Shown here piece after piece: positions 5,623-12,115 of a DNA stretch of 13,804 nt; within the stretch, counting starts at the first letter, position 1; each line of letters opens with the position of its first letter. The position numbers and the translations under genes are program-made. Origin of the DNA: Eikenella longinqua (lineage in GTDB: Bacteria; Pseudomonadota; Gammaproteobacteria; Burkholderiales; Neisseriaceae); NCBI RefSeq assembly GCF_001648355.1, contig NZ_LXSL01000031.1, positions 1 through 13,804 on the forward strand. The letters are read 5' to 3'. Under the pieces are notes generated by a model that had not been told where the DNA came from, did not search any database, and saw nothing but the letters and a program-made list of their open reading frames with translations.

Positions 5623-6732
5623 TTATCCGGCAATCACGGCATGGTCGATAATGCCGCCGCCCAGGCACACTTCGCCATCATACAGCACAGCAGACTGGCC
5701 GGGGGTAACCGCCCATTGCGGGCTGTCGAAGCGCAGCTCGGCGCGGTCGTTATCCAGATAGCGCAGTTCGCAGGGCGCGTCGGCCATGCGGTAGCGGGTT
5801 TTGCAGGTGTAGCGGCCTTCTGGCGGGCGGTTACCGCGGACGTCGCCGGGGTTTTCAGGCAGCGTCCAGCTGAGCTGGCTCATGTTGAGGCTACCTGAAA
5901 ATAATAGCGGGTGCTGGTGGCCTTGCACCACGATGAGGCGGTTGGCGGCCAAATCTTTGCCGGCCACAAACCAGGGCTCGCCGGCGCCGCCTATCCCCAA
6001 GCCTTTGCGCTGGCCGAGGGTGTAGAACATCAGGCCGACGTGTTTGCCCACCACTTTGCCTTCGGGCGTAACCATGTCGCCTTCATGGGTGGGCAGGTAT
6101 TTTTGCAGGAATTCGCGGAAGGGGCGCTCGCCGATGAAGCAGATGCCGGTGCTGTCTTTTTTGGCGGCGGTGGGCAGGCCGGCTTCGGCGGCGATGCGGC
6201 GCACTTCGGGCTTTTCGAGGTGGCCGAGCGGGAAGAGGGCGCGTTCGAGCTGATGGGGCTGGAGGCGGTAGAGGAAGTAGCTTTGGTCTTTGTTGGCATC
6301 CAGGCCTTTGAGCAGATAATGCTTGCCGTTGCGCACTTCTTTGCGGGCGTAGTGGCCGGTGGCGATGGCTTCGGCGCCTTGCTCGATGGCGTAGTCTAAA
6401 AAGCATTTGAACTTGATTTCGGCGTTGCAGAGCACGTCGGGGTTGGGGGTGCGGCCGGCTTGGTATTCTTGCAGGAAGTAGGCGAAGACTTTGTCTTTGT
6501 ATTGGGCGGCGAAATTGACGATGTCGATGTCGATGCCGATGATGTCGGCCACGGCGATGGCGTCGAAGGAATCTTGCTTGATGCTGCAATATTCGTCGTT
6601 GTCGTCGTCTTCCCAGTTTTGCATGAAAACGCCGCGCACTTGGTGGCCCTGCTGCTTGAGCAGGTGGGCGGTAACGGAGGAATCGACGCCGCCGGAAAGG
6701 CCGACGATGATGTTTTGCGGAGTGTTGGGCAT
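5623..6732 (-). CDS. mnmA: tRNA-specific 2-thiouridylase MnmA
   Basis: A 369-aa enzyme that inserts the 2-thio group into wobble uridine 34 of tRNA-Lys, -Glu and -Gln, using ATP and sulfur from a relay. Visible features: PP-loop SGGVDS at 13-18; catalytic cysteines C102 (LCNAEIKF) and C198 (STGICFIGERPF); GHYAR at 126-130; a normal-length C-terminal tRNA-contacting domain ending CLGGGIIDHA. A DUS (5888-5899, plus orientation) sits inside the gene and encodes FSGSLN at residues 278-283, in a variable stretch of the family. The ATG at 6732 lacks a strong SD, but homology begins within a few residues. It is separated from fadD by 109 bp and appears to be its own unit. Confidence 0.95.
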   Translation of the reverse strand: MPNTPQNIIVGLSGGVDSSVTAHLLKQQGHQVRGVFMQNWEDDDNDEYCSIKQDSFDAIAVADIIGIDIDIVNFAAQYKDKVFAYFLQEYQAGRTPNPDVLCNAEIKFKCFLDYAIEQGAEAIATGHYARKEVRNGKHYLLKGLDANKDQSYFLYRLQPHQLERALFPLGHLEKPEVRRIAAEAGLPTAAKKDSTGICFIGERPFREFLQKYLPTHEGDMVTPEGKVVGKHVGLMFYTLGQRKGLGIGGAGEPWFVAGKDLAANRLIVVQGHQHPLLFSGSLNMSQLSWTLPENPGDVRGNRPPEGRYTCKTRYRMADAPCELRYLDNDRAELRFDSPQWAVTPGQSAVLYDGEVCLGGGIIDHAVIAG

Positions 6733-6750
6733 GGTGTCGGGTTTGCTGGG

Positions 6751-6789
6751 AGGCTACCTGAAAACGGGTTTGGGATTTTCAGGTAGCCT
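6751..6789. repeat. Inverted DUS pair upstream of mnmA
   Basis: DUS at 6751-6762 (+) and 6778-6789 (-), with a 15-bp loop. The extended arms run AGGCTACCTGAAAA/TTTTCAGGTAGCCT. It lies between the der stop and the mnmA start, so it may end the der transcript; no pure T tract follows on the minus strand. Confidence 0.75.
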
Positions 6790-6820
6790 TTTGGGTTGGT
6801 TTATGGTGTTGGTTTGGGTT

Positions 6821-6840
6821 GCCGGGCATGAATGCCCGGC
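6821..6840. other. Perfect 20-bp palindromic hairpin after der
   Basis: GCCGGGCAT-GA-ATGCCCGGC is a perfect inverted repeat, 43 bp downstream of the der stop on the minus strand. It is very GC-rich and forms a tight hairpin. No T tract follows on either strand, so it is either a weak terminator working with the DUS hairpins beside it or a protein site. Confidence 0.5.
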
Positions 6841-6852
6841 CTGCGGTTGGTT

Positions 6853-6864
6853 TTCAGGTAGCCT
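6853..6864 (-). repeat. DNA uptake sequence, single copy after der
   Basis: An exact minus-strand DUS 19 bp after the der stop. It is followed at once by a partial second copy (TTTTCAGGTTT), which suggests a decayed direct pair. Confidence 0.85.
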
Positions 6865-6883
6865 TTTCAGGTTTATGCGGCAA

Positions 6884-8335
6884 TTAACCTTGCCGCTTTT
6901 TCACGCTCACTTGGCGTTTTTTGGTTTTGGCTTTGGTGCGGGCTTTTTCGTCGCGCTTGGCGATGCGGTTGCTCAGGGTGGTGCGGCGCAGGGGCTTGCT
7001 TTTGGTTTTTTCCGCCGTGTCTTCGTAGGGGTTGTCGGAAATATTGTATTGGATGCGCAGCGGGGTGCCTTGCAGGTTGAAGGCCTTGCGGAAGGTTTGC
7101 GTGAGGTAGCGGGTGTAGCTGTCGGCCACGTGTTGCAGCGAGTTGCCGTGGATTACGATCACGGGCGGATTCATGCCGCCTTGGTGGGCGTAGCGCATTT
7201 TGGGGCGCACCAGGCCGGCGCGCGCGGGCTGCTGGCGCTCAATGGCCGATTGCAGCACGCGGGTGATTTTGGGCGTGGGCATTTTGATGAAGGCTGCGTC
7301 GTAGGCGGCTTGGATGCTGGCAAACAGGCCGTCGATGCCGCGCTCTTTCAGCGCGGAGATGAAGTGGAATTTGGCGAAATCGAGGAAGTGCAGCTTGCGC
7401 TCGATGTCTTTTTTGATGCTGTTGCGCCGCTCTTCGGAAATGCCGTCCCATTTGTTTACGGCGATGACGAGCGCGCGCCCCGCTTCCAGCGCAAAGCCGG
7501 CGATGGTCGCGTCTTGGTCGGCGATGTCCTGCTGCGCGTCCAGCACCAGCACGGCCACGTTCGCCGCTTCCACCGCCTGCATGGCTTTAATCACGGAGAA
7601 TTTCTCCACCGCCTCGTCCACTTTGCCGCGCCGCCGCACGCCTGCGGTGTCGATAATCGTGAAGGGCTTGCCGTCGCGCTCGAAATCGATGTGGATGCTG
7701 TCGCGCGTGGTGCCCGCCATGTCAAACGCAATCACGCGCTCTTCGCCCAAAATGGCGTTCACCAGCGTGGATTTGCCCACGTTCGGGCGGCCGATAACGG
7801 CAAACACGGGGTGTTTGGCCTGCTCGGTTTCTTCTTCCGCGTCGGGGAAGTTTTCCAGCACGTCTTCCATCAGATAGTACACGCCGTCGCCGTGCGCGCC
7901 GGAAATCACATGCGGCTCGCCCAGTGCCAGCTCGTAAAATTCGGCGGCCAATACGTCGCGGCGGCCGCCTTCGCCTTTGTTCACGACCAGATACACAGGG
8001 CGCGGGCTTTGGCGCAGGCGGTCGGCGATGATTTTGTCTTGCGGGGTGAGGCCGGTGCGCGCATCCACCAGGAAAATCACCGCGTCGGCTTCGTCTACGG
8101 CTTGCAGGGTTTGCTTGGCCATTTCGTGCAAAATGCCGCTGTCCACCACAGGCTCGAAGCCGCCGGTGTCCACCACCAGATAGGGCTTGCTGCCGATTTT
8201 GCCGTGGCCGTAGTGGCGGTCGCGGGTGAGGCCGGGCAGGTCGTGCACCAGCGCGTCTTTGGTGCGCGTGAGGCGGTTGAACAGGGTGGATTTGCCCACA
8301 TTGGGGCGGCCGACTAGGGCGATGGTGGGTTTCAT
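6884..8335 (-). CDS. der: Ribosome biogenesis GTPase Der (EngA)
   Basis: An essential double-GTPase that assists assembly of the 50S ribosomal subunit. The protein has 483 aa. First G domain: GRPNVGKS at 9-16 and DTGG at 56-59. Second G domain: GRPNVGKS at 182-189, DTAG at 229-232 and NKWD at 294-297. A KH-like domain follows (about 352-437, with KMRYAHQGGMNPP), then a lysine/arginine-rich tail (438-483) likely to touch rRNA. The first domain has NKGE (119-122) where NKxD is usual; from memory Neisseria Der shows the same, so this looks like a lineage trait. The ATG at 8335 starts directly with the first beta strand (MKPTIALVGRPN); the SD is weak (AGAAAG). It has its own spacer on both sides and is probably transcribed from the -10-like TATAAT near 8475. 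Confidence 0.96.
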   Translation of the reverse strand: MKPTIALVGRPNVGKSTLFNRLTRTKDALVHDLPGLTRDRHYGHGKIGSKPYLVVDTGGFEPVVDSGILHEMAKQTLQAVDEADAVIFLVDARTGLTPQDKIIADRLRQSPRPVYLVVNKGEGGRRDVLAAEFYELALGEPHVISGAHGDGVYYLMEDVLENFPDAEEETEQAKHPVFAVIGRPNVGKSTLVNAILGEERVIAFDMAGTTRDSIHIDFERDGKPFTIIDTAGVRRRGKVDEAVEKFSVIKAMQAVEAANVAVLVLDAQQDIADQDATIAGFALEAGRALVIAVNKWDGISEERRNSIKKDIERKLHFLDFAKFHFISALKERGIDGLFASIQAAYDAAFIKMPTPKITRVLQSAIERQQPARAGLVRPKMRYAHQGGMNPPVIVIHGNSLQHVADSYTRYLTQTFRKAFNLQGTPLRIQYNISDNPYEDTAEKTKSKPLRRTTLSNRIAKRDEKARTKAKTKKRQVSVKKRQG

Positions 8336-8418
8336 GGGTTGCGGTCTTTCTGTATCAGGCGGCCTGATGGCAGGCGGCGAGCAGGTGCGCGGGGCACGGG
8401 TTGTTGGTTTGCTGGGTT

Positions 8419-8456
8419 TTCAGGTAGCCTGGGTTGGCGGGATGAGGCTACCTGAA
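8419..8456. repeat. Inverted DUS pair upstream of der
   Basis: DUS at 8419-8430 (-) and 8445-8456 (+), with a 14-bp loop. It lies in the 304-bp spacer between der and the transpeptidase gene. That spacer otherwise holds a -10-like box, a second DUS pair and a terminator, with no sign of a small gene. Confidence 0.75.
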
Positions 8457-8469
8457 AAATGCAGGCGGG

Positions 8470-8475
8470 ATTATA
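8470..8475 (-). promoter_or_regulatory. Possible -10 box for der
   Basis: The minus strand shows GCTATAATCC, with a perfect TATAAT at 8475-8470, about 135 bp upstream of the der start. No recognisable -35 is found at 16-18 bp, and there is no TG extension. Confidence 0.35.
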
Positions 8476-8558
8476 GCGTGTTGTGAACGGTTTGGCTTGG
8501 GGAGTAGGGCTGGATGGATTAGGAAGTGGTGGTTCTTGTTTACGTTGAGGCTAATGTT

Positions 8559-8594
8559 TTCAGGTAGCCTGTATGCACTTGGAGGCTACCTGAA
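8559..8594. repeat. Inverted DUS pair after the transpeptidase gene
   Basis: DUS at 8559-8570 (-) and 8583-8594 (+), with a 12-bp loop, directly beyond the terminator hairpin at 8600-8631. Confidence 0.75.
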
Positions 8595-8599
8595 AAATG

Positions 8600-8631
8600 A
8601 AACCTGCCGTTATCAGCATAGCGGCAGGTTT
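8600..8631 (-). terminator. Intrinsic terminator of the YkuD gene, possibly bidirectional
   Basis: A perfect 10-bp stem AAACCTGCCG (8600-8609) / CGGCAGGTTT (8622-8631) with a 12-nt loop, eight bases after the stop at 8640. On the minus strand it is followed by CATTTTTC. On the plus strand a run of six T (8633-8638) follows, so it could also stop opposing transcription. Confidence 0.8.
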
Positions 8632-8639
8632 GTTTTTTC

Positions 8640-9662
8640 TCACAACAGGCTGTCGGACAGCGATACATCGGGTGCGTGTGGCTGTTGCACCGGTGTGGCC
8701 GGAAGAGGATGCTCTATTTGCTTGACCATGTTGGGGCGACGGCGCGGGGTGGCGGCGTTGCTTGCCGGAATCGGGGTTTCGGTGCTGCCGGCGCCGTCGG
8801 TGAGGGCTTCCACGGCGCTGCCTTCGGGCAGGATTTCATCCGGCTGCTGCACGGCGGGGGCCGACACGGCCTGCGGCTGGCTCAATTCGCCCATGCCGCC
8901 TTGCCAGGCTAGGGATTGCAGCTGCCCCTGCACTTTGGCGTTGCCGGGGCTGCAGGTGATGCACACGAGGCGGCCGTTGCGGCTGCGCAGGGCGGCGTTG
9001 AGGCGGGCTTCGTTGGTGGTGAGGCCTTTGGCCTGCGTCCAGGCGGCGATGCTTTGGCGCAGGGCGGCGGTGTTGAGGTTGCGCTGCTGGTAGGGGTCGG
9101 CATAGGTGGCGAGCCAGAGGTGGTTGCCGGCGTCGGCGTTGAGGCTGGCCAGCTGGTAGATCACGGCGGCGTTGGCGCCGGTGTGCACGCTGCGGGCGAA
9201 TTGAAGGGCGTTGTTGCTGTGCATGCGCACACAGCCGTGGCTGCGAATGCCGGGCACGCTGCCGGGGGCGTTGGTGCCGTGGATGCCGAGGCCGAGGCGC
9301 GGCGGGCCGAGCCGCACAAATACCGGGCCGAGCGGGTTTCTGGGGCCGGGCGGGATGCTGGTGATGGCGGGCATGCCGGCGGCGGCGCGTTCGCGGCGGA
9401 TGCTGGCGGGGATGGTCCAAGTGGGGTTGTAGGCCTTGGAGCCGATTTGGTAGTTGCCCAGCGGGGTGCGGGTGCGGCTTTTGCCCACGGCCACGGGGTA
9501 GGCATTTTTCAGCTGGCCGTTTTCATAAAGGAACAGCCGCATCTGCGGGATGTTGATGACCACGTGCTGCCCTTCGGCCACGGGGGAGAAATCGGGCAGG
9601 GGCGTGTTGGCGGCGGCGAGGCCGGATACGGCGATAAGGCTGAGCAATGCGAGTTTTTTCAT
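8640..9662 (-). CDS. Secreted L,D-transpeptidase, YkuD (ErfK/YbiS) family
   Basis: A cell-wall enzyme acting in the periplasm, where this family makes 3-3 peptidoglycan cross-links or attaches proteins to meso-diaminopimelate. With the start at ATG 9662 the protein has 340 aa and opens with a signal peptide, MKKLALLSLIAVSGLAAA, probably cut after residue 18 or 19. The YkuD domain spans about 32-170, with H128 in GIHGTNAPG and the catalytic SHGCVRM at 141-147 (nucleophile C144, R146). After it come an unassigned alpha-rich segment (180-260) with a CxxC (C234, C237) and a proline/alanine-rich tail (260-340) that looks disordered. The frame is open upstream to TTG 9701, but this would put 13 residues before the signal peptide, so I prefer ATG 9662 even though its SD is poor. 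A good terminator follows. It is not possible to say which L,D-transpeptidase activity it has. Confidence 0.9.
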   Translation of the reverse strand: MKKLALLSLIAVSGLAAANTPLPDFSPVAEGQHVVINIPQMRLFLYENGQLKNAYPVAVGKSRTRTPLGNYQIGSKAYNPTWTIPASIRRERAAAGMPAITSIPPGPRNPLGPVFVRLGPPRLGLGIHGTNAPGSVPGIRSHGCVRMHSNNALQFARSVHTGANAAVIYQLASLNADAGNHLWLATYADPYQQRNLNTAALRQSIAAWTQAKGLTTNEARLNAALRSRNGRLVCITCSPGNAKVQGQLQSLAWQGGMGELSQPQAVSAPAVQQPDEILPEGSAVEALTDGAGSTETPIPASNAATPRRRPNMVKQIEHPLPATPVQQPHAPDVSLSDSLL

Positions 9663-9763
9663 ATAGCGTTGGTTTGGGCAAAAATTTGGCAAAATAAACA
9701 AGAGCGGAGCAAAAAACCGCGTTGGCAGGTATAATACCCGAAAACGGCTCGGCTTGATGCGGC

Positions 9764-9835
9764 AGGCTACCTGAAAGCGGCAAAACGTGTTTTAATGCCA
9801 CACCCTTAAGGGGCAGTCTGCAAAGGCTACCTGAA
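9764..9835 (+). repeat. Two DUS copies in direct orientation
   Basis: Exact plus-strand DUS at 9764-9775 and 9824-9835, in the spacer between the divergent ykuD and pncB genes. The second copy runs straight into the dispersed repeat at 9838-9881. A TATAAT also lies nearby at 9730-9735, inside the near-palindrome GGTATAATACC, but no -35 is seen in either direction. Confidence 0.85.
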
Positions 9836-9837
9836 AG

Positions 9838-9881
9838 CGATGTTTTAGCTCAGCCCAAGCTGAGTTTCTGCGAAGCTAAAA
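9838..9881 (-). repeat. DUS-linked dispersed repeat, copy 2
   Basis: Positions 9852-9881 are a perfect 30-bp match, inverted, to 3725-3754, with weaker similarity over 9838-9851. As in copy 1, a DUS is directly attached (9824-9835). It sits about 50 bp upstream of pncB. Confidence 0.8.
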
Positions 9882-9932
9882 ACCATCCGCAAATGAGCAT
9901 TCTCCTTCATCACCCACACTCACGGAGCAGCC

Positions 9933-11141
9933 ATGCAACCGCACATCATTCATTCCCTGCTGGACACCGACCTCTACAAATTCACCATGCTGCAAGTGGT
10001 GCTGCACCAATTCCCGCAGGCGCACGGCGTGTATGAATTCCGCTGCCGCAACCTCGATGCGCTGGTCTACCCGCTGGTGGACATCCGCAGCGAGCTCGAA
10101 GCAGAGCTCGACGCCCTGTGCACCCTGCGCTTCACCCTGAGCGAGCTCAACTACCTGCGCAGCCTGCGCTTCATCAAAAGCGATTTTGTCGATTATCTCG
10201 AGCTGTTCCAGCTCAAGCGCCGCTTTATCAAAGTATTTGTGGATGAGGAACACCGCCTCTGCATCCGCGTGGAAGGGCCGATTATCCAGGCCATGTTCTT
10301 CGAGATATTCGTGCTGGCGATTGTGAACGAGCTCTACTTCCGCCGCCTGGAAACCCCCGAAGTGCTGGCCGAAGGCGAGCGCCGCCTGCAAGCCAAGGCC
10401 GATTTGCTGCGCCGCTACGCCGCAGCCGAAGATCCCGCAGACCCGCCCTTCCTCGTGTCTGACTTCGGCACCCGCCGCCGCTACAACCTCGCTTGGCAGG
10501 AGCACGTGGTGCACACGCTCAACCAAGCCGCCCCCGGCTGCCTGCGCGGCACCAGCAACGTATTCATCGCCAAAAAGCTCGGCCTCATCCCCATCGGCAC
10601 CGTGGCGCACGAATTCATGCAGGCCTTCCAAGCGCTCGACGTGCGCCTGCGCGACTTTCAAAAAGCCGCCCTCGAAAGCTGGGTGCGCGAATACCGCGGC
10701 GACCTCGGCATCGCGCTCACCGACGTGGTGGGCATGGACGCCTTCCTGCGCGATTTCGACCTCTATTTCGCCAAACTCTTCGACGGCCTGCGCCACGACA
10801 GCGGCGACCCCTATATTTGGGGCGACAAAGCCTACGCCCACTACCAAAAGCTCAAAATCGACAGCCGTACCAAAATGCTCACCTTCTCCGACGGCCTCGA
10901 CCTGGAAAAAGCTTGGGCGCTGCACCAATACTTCAAAGACCGCTTCAAAACCAGTTTCGGTATCGGCACCAACCTCACCAACGACATGGGCCACACCCCG
11001 CTCAACATCGTACTCAAACTGGTGGAATGCAACGGCCAATCCGTGGTCAAGCTCTCCGACAGCCCCGGCAAAACCATGAGCAGCAACAACACCTTCCTTG
11101 CCTACCTGCGCCAAGTGTTCGAAATTGCCGACACCGAATAG
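9933..11141 (+). CDS. pncB: Nicotinate phosphoribosyltransferase PncB
   Basis: The first enzyme of the Preiss-Handler NAD salvage route: nicotinate plus PRPP and ATP gives nicotinate mononucleotide, in the cytosol. The protein has 402 aa, the usual length of the bacterial enzyme. Visible features: the N-terminal LLDTDLYKFTM at 9-19; SDFGTRRRY at 176-184; the autophosphorylated histidine H226 in IGTVAHEFMQAF; the PRPP-site segment GLRHDSGDP at 285-293; FGIGTNLTND at 342-351; and KLSDSPGKT at 373-381. The ATG at 9933 has GGAG five bases upstream. Its codons end in C far more often than in the minus-strand genes, which also produces a long empty frame on the opposite strand. The flavin-reductase-like gene follows in the same direction after 157 bp that contain a DUS hairpin, so co-transcription is doubtful. 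Confidence 0.96.
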   Translation: MQPHIIHSLLDTDLYKFTMLQVVLHQFPQAHGVYEFRCRNLDALVYPLVDIRSELEAELDALCTLRFTLSELNYLRSLRFIKSDFVDYLELFQLKRRFIKVFVDEEHRLCIRVEGPIIQAMFFEIFVLAIVNELYFRRLETPEVLAEGERRLQAKADLLRRYAAAEDPADPPFLVSDFGTRRRYNLAWQEHVVHTLNQAAPGCLRGTSNVFIAKKLGLIPIGTVAHEFMQAFQALDVRLRDFQKAALESWVREYRGDLGIALTDVVGMDAFLRDFDLYFAKLFDGLRHDSGDPYIWGDKAYAHYQKLKIDSRTKMLTFSDGLDLEKAWALHQYFKDRFKTSFGIGTNLTNDMGHTPLNIVLKLVECNGQSVVKLSDSPGKTMSSNNTFLAYLRQVFEIADTE

Positions 11142-11156
11142 CGCGCGGGATGATTT

Positions 11157-11192
11157 TTCAGGTAGCCTTTTGGCGCGGAGAGGCTACCTGAA
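11157..11192. terminator. Inverted DUS pair after pncB
   Basis: DUS at 11157-11168 (-) and 11181-11192 (+) with a 12-bp loop, 15 bp after the pncB stop. The perfect stem extends to TTTTTCAGGTAGCC/GGCTACCTGAAAAA (14 bp). It is placed as a terminator, although the T-rich side is the 5' arm and no T tract follows. Confidence 0.5.
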
Positions 11193-11247
11193 AAAAATAG
11201 CGGTAAAGCCGCAAATTCATTTTGGCTTTGCAGAAAACCGCCGCGCT

Positions 11248-11259
11248 TTCAGGTAGCCT
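11248..11259 (-). repeat. DUS with degenerate repeat fragment
   Basis: An exact minus-strand DUS. Just upstream, GGCTTTGCAGAAAAC (11224-11238) resembles the AGCTTCGCAGAAAC core of the dispersed repeat found at 3725 and 9852, so this may be a decayed third site. Confidence 0.6.
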
Positions 11260-11298
11260 ACCGTTTTATTTGAAACCACTCTGCAATAAAGGAAAATC

Positions 11299-11862
11299 AT
11301 GCTCCAACCCATCGAACTCTCCCAATCCACCCGCCTCATCAACCACGGCCCCACCGTGCTGGTGTCTGCCCAACACGGCGGCTCGGCCAACGTGATGGCC
11401 GTGGGCTGGTCGTGCGCGCTGGATTATGCGCCCCCGCGCCTGACCGTGGTGCTCGACAAAGGCGCGTTCACGCGCGGCCTGGTGGAGCAGGGCGGCTGGT
11501 TTGCCGTGCAGGTGCCGGTGGCCGGGCAGGCCGAAATGGTGATGGCGCTGGGCAGCCAGAGCCGTAAACGCAATCCGGCCAAGCTGGCCGACTGCGGCGC
11601 GGAGCTGTTTTATCAGGAAGACTTCGATGTGCCGCTGGTGAAGGGCTGTGCCGCCTACCTGGTTTGCCGCCTGCTGCCCGAGCCGCACAACCAGCAAAGC
11701 TATGATTTGTTTATCGGCGAAGTGGCCGCCGCCTGGGCGGATGACCGCGTGTATGCCGACGGCCGCTGGCTGTTCGACAGCGTGCCGGACGGGCTGAAAA
11801 CGCTGCATTATGTGGGCAACGGCCAGTTTTACCGCACCGGCTCGGGCTTGAAAGTGGGCTAG
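11299..11862 (+). CDS. Flavin-reductase-like FMN-binding protein
   Basis: A 187-aa protein with the flavin reductase-like (flavoredoxin/PF01613-type) split-barrel domain over most of its length. Typical signs are an N-terminal GPTVLVSAQ (17-25), NVMAVGWSCALDYAPPRL (31-48) at the expected flavin-binding strand, LDKGAFTRGLVEQGGWFAV (52-70), and a later YDLFIGEV (135-142) with the domain's closing strands. Members bind FMN and reduce flavins, metals or small oxidised compounds with NAD(P)H or a partner; the substrate here cannot be told from sequence. It has no signal peptide. The ATG at 11299 has AAGGAA about five bases upstream. It sits between two DUS hairpin regions and is likely a single-gene unit. 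Confidence 0.85.
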   Translation: MLQPIELSQSTRLINHGPTVLVSAQHGGSANVMAVGWSCALDYAPPRLTVVLDKGAFTRGLVEQGGWFAVQVPVAGQAEMVMALGSQSRKRNPAKLADCGAELFYQEDFDVPLVKGCAAYLVCRLLPEPHNQQSYDLFIGEVAAAWADDRVYADGRWLFDSVPDGLKTLHYVGNGQFYRTGSGLKVG

Positions 11863-11877
11863 GTGTGAACTTGCGTT

Positions 11878-11914
11878 TTCAGGTAGCCTTCACGGCGTGC
11901 AAAGGCTACCTGAA
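11878..11914. terminator. Inverted DUS pair after the flavin-reductase-like gene
   Basis: DUS at 11878-11889 (-) and 11903-11914 (+) with a 13-bp loop, 15 bp after the stop. It is placed as a terminator, and is the first of two similar hairpins in a row. Confidence 0.5.
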
Positions 11915-11957
11915 AAATGCAGCAGCCGAGATTCCTCTTTGCTGTGCTTCTCAAATT

Positions 11958-12009
11958 TTCAGGTAGCCAATTTTCAGGTAGCCTCCATGCGCGGCAAAGG
12001 CTACCTGAA
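11958..12009. repeat. Second DUS hairpin plus an extra variant DUS
   Basis: A one-mismatch DUS (11958-11969, -) is followed by an exact inverted pair at 11973-11984 (-) and 11998-12009 (+) with a 13-bp loop. Its loop (ccatgcgcggcaa) resembles that of the preceding hairpin (tcacggcgtgcaa), which suggests a diverged duplication. Confidence 0.75.
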
Positions 12010-12046
12010 AAATAAATCGCCGTGCCGCCCAAGCTTTCGTCAAACC

Positions 12047-12074
12047 GCCTGCTGCCCCGCCGCAGGCTTTGTTT
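12047..12074 (+). terminator. Short GC hairpin with T tract upstream of ubiB
   Basis: GCCTGC (12047-12052) pairs with GCAGGC (12062-12067) and is followed by TTTGTTTT. It has the form of a short intrinsic terminator for leftward genes, directly before the ubiB -10 box. Confidence 0.5.
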
Positions 12075-12080
12075 TATAAT
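12075..12080 (+). promoter_or_regulatory. Probable -10 box of ubiB
   Basis: A perfect TATAAT, 36 bp before the ubiB start codon. The -35 region (near 12052) does not resemble TTGACA, so the promoter is weak or needs help. Confidence 0.45.
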
Positions 12081-12115
12081 CGCTTCCCTTTCCACCTACA
12101 CTCCGGATTTCCGCT

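Noticed and set aside
6491..8317. 608-aa open frame on the plus strand opposite mnmA/der
   Set aside because: It is a shadow of der and mnmA caused by GC-biased codon positions; it has no recognisable domain and is rich in His, Val and Ala in the way antisense frames are.
9663..9701. TTG 9701 as the start of the transpeptidase
   Set aside because: It would place 13 unrelated residues in front of a well-formed signal peptide; ATG 9662 is the natural start.
9730..9735. TATAAT as a promoter for pncB or ykuD
   Set aside because: The box is near-palindromic (GGTATAATACC) so the direction is unclear, and no -35 is found at 16-18 bp on either side.
9876..11114. 412-aa open frame on the minus strand opposite pncB
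   Set aside because: pncB is unmistakable; this frame results from the strong C preference at third codon positions of pncB.
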